A stretch of DNA of 64,000 bases. It comes from Rotaria sp. Silwood1 (taxonomy: Eukaryota > Rotifera > Eurotatoria > Philodinida > Philodinidae). Below, one piece after another: positions 23,947-34,756 of the stretch. The DNA lies in the NCBI GenBank assembly GCA_905250075.1, contig CAJNOP010000308.1:30533-94532 (forward strand). The letters are read 5' to 3'. The translations under genes were made by a program, and so were the position numbers. The notes under the pieces are model-generated. The model had not been told where the DNA came from and did not search any database. It was given only the letters and a program-made list of their open reading frames with translations. Positions within the stretch are counted from its first letter, which is position 1; every line of letters begins with the position of its first letter.

Positions 23947-25010
23947 ATGTTACAACAGCAACAACAGAAACATGTTATGCTATCTTATGAGTGGCAAGTA
24001 CAAAAGTTAGTCTTATCGATTTATGATTATCTAGTTGAAAAACAAGTACCAGTATGGATGGATATTAAAGCTGGTATACCTTCAGATAATTTATACGAAG
24101 GGTACGAACATATACTTGAATGATATTATTCAATTTTATGCAATTTTGTTTAGTATTGCTAAGGCAGTTGAAAATTCTTCTTGTTTCGTATGTTTTATGA
24201 CACCGGCCTATCAAGAATCGGATTTTTGTAAACAAGAACTTCAGTATGCTAAACAATGTAACATACCAATCATACCATTAAAGTTAGAAGAGAATTGGAG
24301 TCCAACAAGTTGGTTAGGTAATGGACTTTGAACAAACAGCGAAAACGTTGATTCTTTTGACTGTTTTTCAGGTTTCATTACTGCCGGTTTACTGTGGCTT
24401 GATTTTTATCATATAAAAATTCTCGAAAAAAAGGCACTTCAATTATACAATCGCATCTGTAAAACAGTTGGTAACCAAGTTCAATTACAAAAGTCACACA
24501 AATCAATAGAAATAGAAAAAGTGTTTCGCTTACAGTCATCATCCACACCACGCACCTATTCTTCTTGCACACAAAATGAAAAAGGTATATATGAGTACTA
24601 GAATGTATTATATCACTGTCTACCAATGCTCTGTTTCTCTACTTATAGCGAAATGCAATACATTCGAGCGAACTGATCTTGACTTCAGAGATCCTGTGCA
24701 GGAACTTGCCGAACGACTTTTGCCTCGAACATTCGATACATATAAAATGACAACCAATCGAAACAAGACATCTGTTAGTTGGCGAATGTCTGCAAGTTCT
24801 ACATCATCCCTCGCAAATCTCGATGCTTTTTATGATGCACGCCAAAACCAAAGTGAGAAAATGCCTGCACGCCATCATCATAATAGCCGTAGTCGGCGAG
24901 GATCGACAAAAACAAAAATATCATCCACTATTTATAGTCGGAGCCCAACAAATGAATCGCCAAATTATGATGACGAAGAACACGACACGGATGATGCTAA
25001 ATTTCGTTAG
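23947..25010 (+). CDS. TIR-domain protein, 4 exons
   Basis: Exons 23947-24101, 24154-24317, 24372-24584 and 24649-25010 join to 297 residues. A poly-Gln stretch (MLQQQQQ) is followed by a TIR domain at about 9-110: KHVMLSYEWQVQ, VPVWMDIKAGIPSDNLYEG, then IAKAVENSSCFVCFMTPAYQ, SDFCKQELQYAK, IPIIPLKL and LLWLDFYH. The Glu of CKQEL is at the position of the catalytic Glu of SARM1-type NADases, so NAD+ cleavage is possible. This SYxW-type TIR is common in invertebrates and some bacteria. The C-terminal half is low-complexity (RSRRGSTKTK, acidic DDEEHDTDD) and probably disordered. Introns are 52-64 nt. An in-frame stop lies upstream of the ATG, but a missing 5' exon cannot be excluded. Role in innate signalling or cell death is inference. 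Confidence 0.88.
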
Positions 25011-25709
25011 TAATTTGTTGAATCTCTTTGAATATTGTTGCGGAAAAATGTCAGCAATGTGCTAATCTTCATAAAAGTTAAATAAATATGTTGATTATGT
25101 TTATTTTTTAAGATTTTTAAGAGAATGGATGTTGATATGAACATTGAGTAGTGCATGTTTATCTTCTGTTCATTCTCTAGTGGCATAGCAAGAGGACGCT
25201 TAATGGAGAGACAATTAGCCCTGATATGAACTATTTGACAAACGAAAAGATTTGAGCTTTCAGTCAACATTATTTTGAAGAGTCAAATTTGATAACAAGT
25301 ATGGGTGGATATGGATCAAAAGAAGATCCACAGTCCTACAAACACCCACAACCTCCTTCTTTTCTGTATACTCTTTTACTTAAATCAATAATTATAGAAC
25401 AAAAAAACGATATATTAGCCATAACAAGAATACAAATGAATAAAGTTCATCAAGCAATAATAAGATAATATTCGATATGAAAGAAAGAGAAAATAGACGT
25501 TCATTTGACAATGTTTGTTAAGAGTATAAGTGTGCGGGTGGATGAATATTTTTTTTATTTAGAAAACGCGATAAAAATGTTTCCTCAAACTCGAATCCAC
25601 AGACATTAAATGTAATAAAATAGTCAACATTTTTATCATTGAATTTCAAATCAGTCTATTGCATTAAATTAATATTTTTGGGTTTGGTTTTATTCATTTC
25701 TTCAGTTAT
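25011..25709. other. Intergenic with one TGTGGG array
   Basis: 3' flank of the TIR gene; AATAAA-type signals near 25079. Only the array at 25301-25355 and a lone GTGTGCGGGTGG near 25531 stand out. Confidence 0.5.
25301..25355. repeat. Inverted TGTGGG/CCCACA array (short)
   Basis: ATGGGTGGATATGG, a spacer with AGAAGATCCACAG, then ACAAACACCCACAACC. It lies about 290 bases after the TIR gene stop. Confidence 0.5.
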
Positions 25710-26231
25710 TTATTTTTCTTTACAAGAATCCTGTCTTGAAATTTTCAAAACAAAGTTAATTAACTTTTCTTGTTGATCTTGACATTCGAATATGAATGAT
25801 GAACTACCATATCCCAAATAATTCAAAAATATCATTTTTCTATTGGAAATAATTTCAACAAATTTATCATCAAAACCTGATGCCGAATCTGATACTCCTA
25901 AATATAATGTTAAAGTTTCTAAACCAGTTTGTTTTGTTACCATGGTTTGTGTTACATATTTTATTTCAGTTCTTTTATCATCATAAAATACTTTGATGAA
26001 TTTTGTGTCTTCGACATTTGATAAATAGCCAATGATGAATGTTCTATCGGAAGAATAGCATAATATAAATGTTAGATAACTTGACAATTCATCAAAATTC
26101 TTATTCTTCAAGGTACTTGCTTTTAATTCAACCATTAATTGATAATAAAACGGGCAACTAGAATAATCACTTCGTAGCAAATCAGTAGTAGAATACCAAG
26201 AATATCGGAAACTAAATTCGGAAATAGATTT
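25710..26231 (-). pseudogene. Truncated nuclease-like/protein-kinase gene fragment
   Basis: An open minus-strand segment of about 170 codons starts at a splice-acceptor-like TTTTTAG. It contains YYQLMVELKAS (an ExK motif as in PD-(D/E)XK nuclease-like domains). Near its end it has LGYGSSSFIFECQDQQ then FVLKIS, which reads as a kinase glycine-rich loop plus the VxK lysine. The reading stops just after, so all catalytic kinase motifs are absent. A nuclease-like domain joined to a kinase is known in Crinkler-type proteins of fungi, oomycetes and other eukaryotes; this match is from memory. No ATG start is seen. Taken as a broken fragment. Confidence 0.5.
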
Positions 26232-27758
26232 CTAAAAATTTTAATACAATATGAGCCTGTATCATAAAGACAGTGAAAATTTCGTTCCTTTAAGAGCCAT
26301 TGAAATTTTTGTGATCAAGAAATAATTCTTCTATTTGATGATTCATTAAAAATGAGATTTCATTAACAAACTCGCATGGACAATTCCGTTTTGGAGACAT
26401 GGGTGATGCTTGTACTAGAGGGTGTGGGTGTGGGTGTTAGTGCGAATATTCTTTCCATCCACACCCACACCCTTATGTTGGTTGATGTCATTCAGTTGAT
26501 CATTTTCTATCTTGCTCATGGCTAGTTTATGCACTTATAATGGTTGTAAATATACTCGATGATGATCTCTAGCAAAGATGGAAACATGTCATTTGGTTGA
26601 CTTAAATCATTTTCACTTCTATAAACAGACCCTAAGCGAAAGAATAGGCCTAAATATTTAGCAAATGAGTTTTTCACGCCGACGAAACTCAGCGAACATT
26701 TTATTCGTCGCCAATACTATCAAGTTATTATTCATAGTGACATTTACGATCGTATATGTTAAGATAAATTAATAACGATTGCTGTCAACTGGATTTAGTA
26801 TCAGCAATTTTACGAGCACCAATAAACATGTTGTGAATCATCGTGGGCTGTAGAATACAGAAGGTAGTTCAAGATTCTTTGCCATATAACTACATATGAA
26901 TGCAAGAGCTCTCTTATCGAAAGATTTTATTGCGGATTGTTTATGATTGTAATTTCGTATATGCAGTCATATAGATTATAATCTGGGGACGCAGGTGAGC
27001 ATTATATATAGCGCCACTCTACCAGCAGAGATAGAAACTGATTTTTCAACATCGTTGCTCGATTCTCTATCTAACGAGTTTTATCGCTCACATCGATGTG
27101 ATATAAAAAACGTGAAGAGTATGCCAATGCCTAATAGGTGACTCTGTTCATGTTGAGTGTCATCCTGTTTTCAACCAGAAAAAAAACATGTTCTGCGAAA
27201 AAAATGTTCAAAGCTCAAGATATAACAATGACAATTCAAATCAATGAAGCAGGGCTGTGTTCAAAGTAAAACGATTCTATGATTGACGAATGAAATCCGA
27301 AACGCGAGGTTCCTTGAATTTAGTGGACAAAAATATTAAAAAGAGAAGAGAAATTTGATCAGAGTTGTATGTTTGCTGGAAGGCTAGACAGACGCGGGTG
27401 AATAAAAACTTGACACTCGACCATGCACTCCATTTGTAGTTTAAGATGCCTATTAGAATAATGTGACTGATTATCATAAATCAGTTATGCATAGAATACT
27501 GCAGTTTATCGAGACAACCTCTATCAGAAATAGAAGTCTGTAACTTAACTCGCGCCCACCACCTAGCCTGTAGTTTTACCGGGTAATGAGTTCCAGAATC
27601 TTGGTTTTCTTAAGAGGGCTCCCCTCAGAAACGAACTTTGTTATTTTTCATCCGATTTCAATCAAAATTTCAGAGAATGTTAGTCTTGACTAGAATAGCT
27701 TATGGTTGAAATATCTTCCCCAAATCTCAAGAAAATGCACAAGTTCTAGGCAATTCAT
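26232..27758. other. Intergenic, no gene seen
   Basis: Contains the clean TGTGGG array at 26419. The rest shows no recognisable gene or repeat. Confidence 0.5.
26419..26473. repeat. Inverted TGTGGG/CCCACA array
   Basis: A clean example: AGGGTGTGGGTGTGGGTG, about 19 bases of loop, then CCACACCCACACCCT. The outer edges are exact complements (AGGGTGTGGGTGTGG). Confidence 0.85.
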
Positions 27759-28090
27759 TACCCTTTACGCGGGGAAGGATTTCGCAATAAGGATACAAGC
27801 TAACAAGCTCGGGCGGTTTTTAACTGGTAGAGTACCCTTAGGGCCAGATCCTCACAGAGCCCGGATTTTGAATTTCCCTTTGTTTGAGTTTTAAAAATAC
27901 TTTTTCGAAAAATGTTCAAATTCAAAGTGCTAATAAATATGAAATATCTGAGTTTTTTATTTCAGCAAATGAGAAATTCAAAAATCGGAGCCTGTGAGGA
28001 TCTAGCTCTGACTGTCCTCTATTCAACAAAAAAAAATTATCCCTTCTCTATTGAGTCAGTATTAAGAAATCCTTCCCCGCGTAAACGGTA
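27759..28090. mobile_element. Fold-back/MITE-like element
   Basis: Ends TACCCTTTACGCGGGGAAGG (left) and CCTTCCCCGCGTAAACGGTA (right) are inverted with one mismatch in the outer 20. Inner blocks (AGATCCTCACAGAGCCCGG versus its mirror with AGCCTGTGAGGATCT, and GAATTTCCC versus GAAATTC) continue the mirror. About 330 bp, non-coding. AATTC flanks both ends at slightly different offsets, so a 5-bp duplication is possible. Confidence 0.7.
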
Positions 28091-28589
28091 AATTCGAAAA
28101 AATTGATTTTGAGAAAAACGAAAAATAAGTATTAGAAGTCGACTTTTCCGAAAATCACCTGATTTATATATTAATGTTCAAGACAGGCTATACATGTGTG
28201 ATCTTAATATTAAGTGTTGATAGTCTCTTAGTGATTAGTATTTTAAAAAAACTTTACGAAATGATGATGCAAAGAGAAAGCAGCCTAAAAAGTCTAAAAA
28301 CCTTGAAAAAACATCATGAAAATTTCTCGAAAAATATGATAGTAGGAGCAAAGTTTTAGACGATAAGTTCGTCAAAGTCAATTCATTTTTCGATAAAACA
28401 TAGATATTCTGAAAGAGGAGACTTCAGTGCATCTTCCTATGATAAAACTTCAATTTCGACTCATCTCCGAAAAATTGGATTTTCTGAGGGGGAGGGGGGG
28501 GCTTAAACGAAAATATATTAAAGCAAGCAACAAAATCAAGTGTGTCAGAAAATGACAGTGATAAAATACCTCTTAATCAAACAATATAA

Positions 28590-29169
28590 TTTGCAATGGG
28601 TTTTACATTGTATAGGCAATATGTACTAGGAGATGGTTCATTTGGACATAGTGGTAAGTTGCCTTAGACAGCAAGATTCGACAATGAAACATATTGGTTC
28701 AAGTGCTGCATAAGGGAAAAGATTTCTTTTTACTAGAGTATATGACCCAGAATCAGAAATTAGTGAAACTAGGATATTCCAAAACAATAGAATAAGGGCT
28801 TTCAAGCACTGGTTCCCAAAAGCATCCAAAATGCACGCTCCATGCTTTTTTCCGTAATGTGGATGCGTCTATGGTATTTATTCAAGTTTAGTTCACACAG
28901 CTTTTAAAAATACACTAAGATAAATGTCTACTTTGGCTGTTCATTTATCTTTATTAGATTGCTGAAATATATGATGAACTTTTATTTTGCAGGTACTGGT
29001 GGTGGTATAGCATTTGCGTCCCCTGAAAAGAAATCTTTCATTTGCATATGTTTTAAATCAACTTGATGTTTTATCAACATCTCCGGTGCCTATTGATCGT
29101 CAAGTACAACGAATTTTAGATGGAATCAGTTTAATGCTGAATAAAACTCTATTAAATGGGAAAAAATAG
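28590..29169 (+). pseudogene. Serine beta-lactamase-like gene, C-terminal relic
   Basis: Two exon pieces (28590-28653 and 28993-29169) read FTLYRQYVLGDGSFGHSG, then TGGGIAFASPEKK and LSFAYVLNQLD, then RQVQRILDGI before a TAG. This matches the C-terminal third of the beta-lactamase/penicillin-binding-like family (PF00144), where fGHsGxGGxxafaDPexxlsfaYvxN is a landmark covering the KTG-equivalent HxG motif. The intron has a perfect GTAAGT donor and TTTTGCAG acceptor. One extra base after GAAAAGAAA shifts the frame, and the N-terminal two thirds with the SxxK motif are missing. It is therefore a relic. Such genes in animals (LACTB kin) are often of bacterial origin. Confidence 0.75.
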
Positions 29170-29408
29170 AATTGAACAATGAAAAAAGGACGTAAAATTT
29201 TTCAAAACACTCATGAAAACTGAAAGAAGAACGATAAAAACAAATAAATAACGTGTCATTTATATATAATTTGAAAGTTTATCAAGTTTTTGTTCAATTA
29301 TCAAGTTTTGTTTATTCCTTTTCCACTTGTAAATTGCTTATTTATTTATCATGCAGACATTTCAACATCTGGTGATGTATTGATCAGTGGCTTATAATAA
29401 ATACAATA

Positions 29409-29448
29409 GGATGTGGTGTGGGTGTCTGAGTGTGAGTGTGGCCGTGGC
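29409..29448 (+). repeat. Single-arm G-rich TGTGGG-like stretch
   Basis: GATGTGGTGTGGGTGTCTGAG and GTGTGAGTGTGG without a clear C-rich partner. It abuts the left end of a fold-back element at 29458. Confidence 0.5.
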
Positions 29449-29457
29449 TGTCGTAGC

Positions 29458-30232
29458 TTCTCAAAAGAGATAATTTTTAAATAAACGTTCAGCTATATAA
29501 ATACTTGTATAGCTATTTAAACTTTTCATAGCTATTTAACTACTTGCATAGCTATTAAAGTTTTTCATAGCCATTTAAATACTTGCATAGCTATTTAAGT
29601 ATTTCCACAACTCTCTAAATCTTGAATAGCCATTTTAATCTTTCATAGTTATGTATAGCGGTCTCAACAAGACTCATTTAACCGATGACTAATGATCCCA
29701 AATATTGATTTTGAAAACTTTCTCGAGCATAATTAGTCATTAAAGTTTATGTAACACTAGTTCTCGATCGATGAACAATACTTATATTTATACAAAAAGA
29801 GTAGGGTGGGTAGCCGGGTGTGGGTGTGTGGTGTGGCTGTAACATTGATCAACCATCCACGCACTCAAACTCCTACTCATTCGACACCCAAGCCCTTTTC
29901 ACCCATCATTTCACACCGCCATCCTTGCTCAAAAAGATAAATACCGTTGAAAAAATCGTTCATCGTCAGTTTAACCGCAATACCAATCTATTCACTTTTA
30001 CTGCCAATCACCAAATACTGTTTCGACTTCAACAGCTATTCGTGCTGATATTTACGAGTATCCAAAGAACTGTTTAAATGGCAATAGAAGGTTTAAATAG
30101 CTATGGAGCGCAAAAATACTCACGCAACTGTTTGAGTAGCTATGCAAGTGCTTAAATAGCTATAGATGCTTTAAATAGCAGCAACTTTTTCAAAGTCATT
30201 TATATTAGACAAAAATTATATCTCTTTTGAGA
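29458..30232. mobile_element. Fold-back element with AGCTATTTAAATACTTGCAT repeats
   Basis: The ends TTCTCAAAAGAGATAATTTT and AAAATTATATCTCTTTTGAG are inverted with a 2-base difference. The left third holds about seven degenerate copies of a ~26-bp unit containing ATAGCTATTTAAATACTTGC (29489-29650). The right third (30068-30180) holds the same unit in the opposite direction. In the centre lies a TGTGGG inverted array (29803-29905). Non-coding. Confidence 0.65.
29803..29905. repeat. Inverted TGTGGG/CCCACA array (degenerate)
   Basis: AGGGTGGG, CCGGGTGTGGGTGTGTGG, a loop with AACATTGATCAACC, then CCACGCACTCAAACTCC and CGACACCCAAGCCC. It sits in the middle of the fold-back element. Confidence 0.6.
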
Positions 30233-32141
30233 GTGAGCCGGTACTGAAGCTTGGACTACATTTGGGTCTCGATCATTGATGAAAAACATAGTCATGAGCA
30301 CAAAACGTTTCGTTAAGTAATGTCGAAATCCAATATCTTCTCTTATATGTAGAAAGAACGTTAGAAGCTTGGCGCTACCAGGATCAATGGTATTGAACAG
30401 TATACTACTGGTTGTGAAGCCTTAATATTTTATCTAGCTTTTATGACAATCAAAAAAAAAACAAATCAAGCCTTGTTAAAGTGCACATTATTAGTAACAT
30501 TTATTTCACTCTCTCTCCTTCGACTAAGTTGCTCAAGCAACGAACGAGAGAAAAAGCAGAACAACGCTAATATAAGTATGTAAAAAAAATATCCAAATAA
30601 TATATGATCACGTTTTTTTTTATGTGCATGGACGAATGCACACAAGCCAAACATATTTTTTCTTTGTGTATAAGTAACATAATGCTTTCATTTTTCTTTT
30701 GCATAGAAAAAATTCGATTCATTATACTATTATCCTGCTTGTCAACATAGAAGATTTCAAACGAATACAGTGAGCAAACGTAAGTCTTTCAAAATATCAT
30801 TCTCTTAAGAAGAGCTTAGTTATTATCACTATCCAGCAGATTTTTCTATTTTTAAGAGCACATCCTCTTGGTCAACTCCCAAAATTCACTTTGATCGATT
30901 TTGATGTTTTTTGTCTCAAAATATATTTAAGACTCTTCTGTCCAATGACATATGAACAAAAAATCCTTATGTTTATTTAAATCCTTAAAAAACCTGATCT
31001 TTGATACTTCCTATACAAAAAACCAGATTCAGCAGCTTTGTCGTGTTGTCAATGATCTATACTATAGTTATTTCATTATCAAAATGTGTTATGTGGGTCA
31101 GCGATGCATTATACTAGCCGCTTTTCAACTACATTAATTCATAGCTATGCATAAAAAAAATGAAAAACATGAAATTTTGAAAAAATGGCATTTTCCGTTA
31201 TTTCGTGTTTTTCTCAAAATCAATCATTCTAGAGAAAAACTGAAGTGTTCTTCCTTTTTCTCTCAGACGCTTCCACTGATTGAGCTAAAATATTTTTGTG
31301 ACAACTAGAACCAAATGGTAGTGTATATGTTTTCTGTCTTCGTGAAATAATGTTCTGATGGGATTCGTTAGACCTTTCAAATCTTGCCCCAGGGAGAAAA
31401 AACACGGTTTTTGATAAGACTTTCAGTATTTCAGTTCTCCTAAGCGATAAAAATAATATTTCTCAAAGAAAAGAACCCATACACTGCAGTTTAATCCGAG
31501 TTGCCAAAAACAATTCAGCCATAATTAATGAGTTTTGGCGATTTTCAAGGGTGAAAACTCCAGATAATTTGTCGCACCTGTGCTTTTTATATTTCATAGA
31601 AGAAAGCATCTGGCAATTCTGACCCCATGCCAACTTTTACTCTACAAGTCGAGATCTATCTAGTCAGAAAATTTCATAACTTTTGGTCTAGCCGTTCTTG
31701 AGAAATTCGCAAAAAGAGAGCGCCCTTGATTAATATTAGTGAGCTTGTGTTGGATTGTTTTCATCTCATAGTAATTATTTTCCTCTCAACAAAAAGCTGG
31801 AGAAGTTCTGTATGAAATGAACAAGAGATATGTAACAAGAATTGTCATACGTTTTGCCAGTTCCACAGTAGAAAAAACTCTTCGTCATTGTATAGTTTTA
31901 CCAATTGAAAAGGTTTGATCTCACTGAAAATTAGATATGATGTTGTACAGAAAATAAATGCTTCAGAAAATTTTTATAGAAGGAATTTTCTTCAAGTAGG
32001 TTTTTAGTGATGAGTGTGCTTAGAATGATGCCCTCAGAGTGAATAGTTTTAAATGCACAATAACTATTTTTTTCTGATGTTGACAGAATTTCAGTCCAAG
32101 TTTTGAAAAAATCGTATTCTACCTAGAATTTCTCTGTAATC
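30233..32141. other. Intergenic, no gene seen
   Basis: AT-rich DNA without recognisable coding or repeat structure. Confidence 0.5.
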
Positions 32142-32240
32142 AGGGCGTGAGTGTGGGTGTGGAAGGCAGCGCGGGTGCTGTTTTCGAATCGAATTTCAAA
32201 ACTCCATCCATATCTACAACCACATCCATACTCACACATA
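32142..32240. repeat. Inverted TGTGGG/CCCACA array (degenerate)
   Basis: AGGGCGTGAGTGTGGGTGTGG, a loop of about 45 bases with TTTTCGAATCGAATTTC, then CTCCATCCATATCTACAACC and ACATCCATACTCACACA. Confidence 0.6.
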
Positions 32241-34169
32241 TTCACGTCTGGGTTGAAATGTGAGAGGAAGGAGCTAGCAAGAAGAGATGCAAGTGAGAAG
32301 AGCTGGTACGAAGAGATGTGAGGAATAGGAATAAGAGGAGAGAGAAAAAGAAATGAACATATATAAAACGATAGTCAGAATGATCGTAAAATACCTGAGT
32401 AGCTGATGAAGTGTCTACAAAACCAACAAATGCAACTGATAAAGCTTACAGTTGGTAGAAATATTCATCAATGGGCAATATGTTAGACTGTTCTCATGGA
32501 GTGAAAGCACAAACTTACTGTTACCTTTGTTTTTGTACATCGGTATCGAACACTTATTCAGAATTACTTGCTTAATGTTTTCTAAACACAGCAGAAAAGA
32601 CATCTGAAATGCACTGTTTTACAGTTTCACAACTAAGATATTCCTCATAAATGACAAAAAGTGCACAAATCTCTTAAACTGCTAAAAAAATAAGCTATTC
32701 CTTCCGACGCTTCCCTATTCTAGCAGAACAAAATGGTGCAAAAAAAAAAGAAACCAGAATTAGACATCAGAAGTAAACGCATTCTATTGTGCATATATCC
32801 TGAAAAACCACTTTCTCTCTCAAATAAATCATCAAAATACTAAACTACACATCATGTCTTAAGTTCTATTGAGGATTTATAGTTCTTTTGAAAGTCTTAA
32901 AGTATCTATCTAACACACTAGTAGAAGGGGTTGGGGGGGGGGGGGGCAGCACGGGTTTTTGATGAAAGTGCAGATTATTACTCAGTAAAAGGCTTAAAAT
33001 TGTCACCAATCGATATAATTTGGAATTCAACGATCAAAACAAACAACATGAGGACTAGAAAGCAATTCCGTTATCCTCAATAAATAGATGAGAATGTGAT
33101 AAAACTAGCTATTCCGCAACTAACGGAATCACTCAGACAGGTAGTGTAGGTTTTTAGACGAGCTTCGGGAAGGAATACAAATTGGCTGAACTTTGAAACT
33201 CACTTGTTTGCGGCAAACATCCTTCCTGGTCAACATGCTTATCCCGTAATCACCAATACTCGATACGGAATCAAACACTGTGTCAAGCAACATCGCTTAG
33301 AAAGATCCAACAGATAGTAACAAATGTTAATCACGATTAATAGCAGAATCCAAAGAGAACGCAATTTTTCCCTCAGAATCCTTTTTTTTCTATAATACGA
33401 TTTCTTTCGAAAATACCACTATTCCAGAAGCAACCGAATGCTCTATCCAACATAAACACTTCGAATCACAGCATAACTTTTGGAGTGAATGTCCCAAAGA
33501 ATTACGGATCCGGTTCTCCTTCGAATCACTATTTGGGCAACAAAAGTCCACTATGATAAACGAACCTTGGTGAAAATATCACCACTAAATAACGAATAGA
33601 ATTCTCTATTCACTATGATCAATTGAAGTGTTAGCAAACATTTTGCTGTAGGTCCAATGTTGGATTACTGCTCGAACGAATAGATTATTGTTTCTTGGGC
33701 TAGTAACCTGATTCTTTTTTGTCAAGTGATCCTCTCTACCCATAGCACCCATCCATACAGCATTAAATTTTCCATCTATCGCAGTAAATTGGGAAGTCAG
33801 CACAGGTGTTATTCCGAATGTCAGCAAGTATTATAAGCAGAAAGTTCAAAAGAACGCGGTTTGGAGCGATCACCAATATTTTTCACTAGTTACTCCCTTC
33901 CAATATAGCACCAGTCGCAGCAGAATATGGTTCTGCACTGACGAATATCAGCAAGAAAAACTCGAATAGGCTGCTAACTTTCCTTGTGTTATATGATCAA
34001 TGAAAATCTCACTGGTACTTCTTCGATACCGTGCAGAAAGAATCAAACTTAAGTAAATATTTCACAATCCACAGTGCTACAGTCCAAAACCAAATAATCA
34101 GTAGGCAGCTCATTCTGGTAAAACGACAGATGGAAAATAACTTTTTTCTCACAAAAGGTTTCGTCCTAA
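32241..34169. other. Intergenic, no gene seen
   Basis: Non-coding. A run of 14 consecutive G at 32933-32946 is the only striking local feature. Confidence 0.5.
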
Positions 34170-34645
34170 AAAAAACCAGATTATACCAATCAGTGAAGTG
34201 GGTCGATCTCTATTTCTCACCGGAATAGGACATATGAACCAAGTTCGTTGGTGAATCCGACGTGGAATACTTTTGAGGATGATTTGCTCCGATGAAACAA
34301 AAATATCAAAAAGTTGGGTTGTTTTTAGGTGCCCTGATTGAGCTATGTGAAAACTGATTATACCAATCGATATAGCTCGTGGAGTTGAACTTGAAACAAG
34401 AATAGAACATTTGAAACAAATTGCTGAGCGAGCTCGAAGTGGAAGTTCTTTTGATGATAACTAGTCCCATGGGGAAAAACTCAGAAAATCAGTTTCTTGG
34501 GCGATTTTTTTGAGCTATAGGAAATCTGTTTGTATCAGTCGATTGAGCTTGTGGAATTCTACTTGAAACGAGAATAGGACATTTGGAGTAAGTTAGTGGG
34601 CGAATCCGAGGTGGAAATAATTAGATCTGGTGATAACTTCACCCA
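34170..34645 (+). repeat. Three degenerate tandem copies of a ~170-bp unit
   Basis: Three successive blocks share TATACCAATCRRT, then AGAATAGRACATTTG and GCGAATCCGAGGTGGAA-type segments, at about 34190-34290, 34365-34465 and 34535-34645. The copies are clearly diverged. They lie just upstream of the glycosyltransferase-like gene. Confidence 0.55.
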
Positions 34646-34756
34646 TGTACAAGAAGATATGATATTTAATGAATTTTTGAAAATTTACTTGAACAGTTTT
34701 TGTTGATTTGATTGTTTTTGGATAGAAAAATATACATATATTTCAGATTACTATCA

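Noticed and set aside
24378-24626. 82-codon open frame antisense to the TIR gene
   Set aside because: It is the complement of spliced TIR exons that have clear homology.
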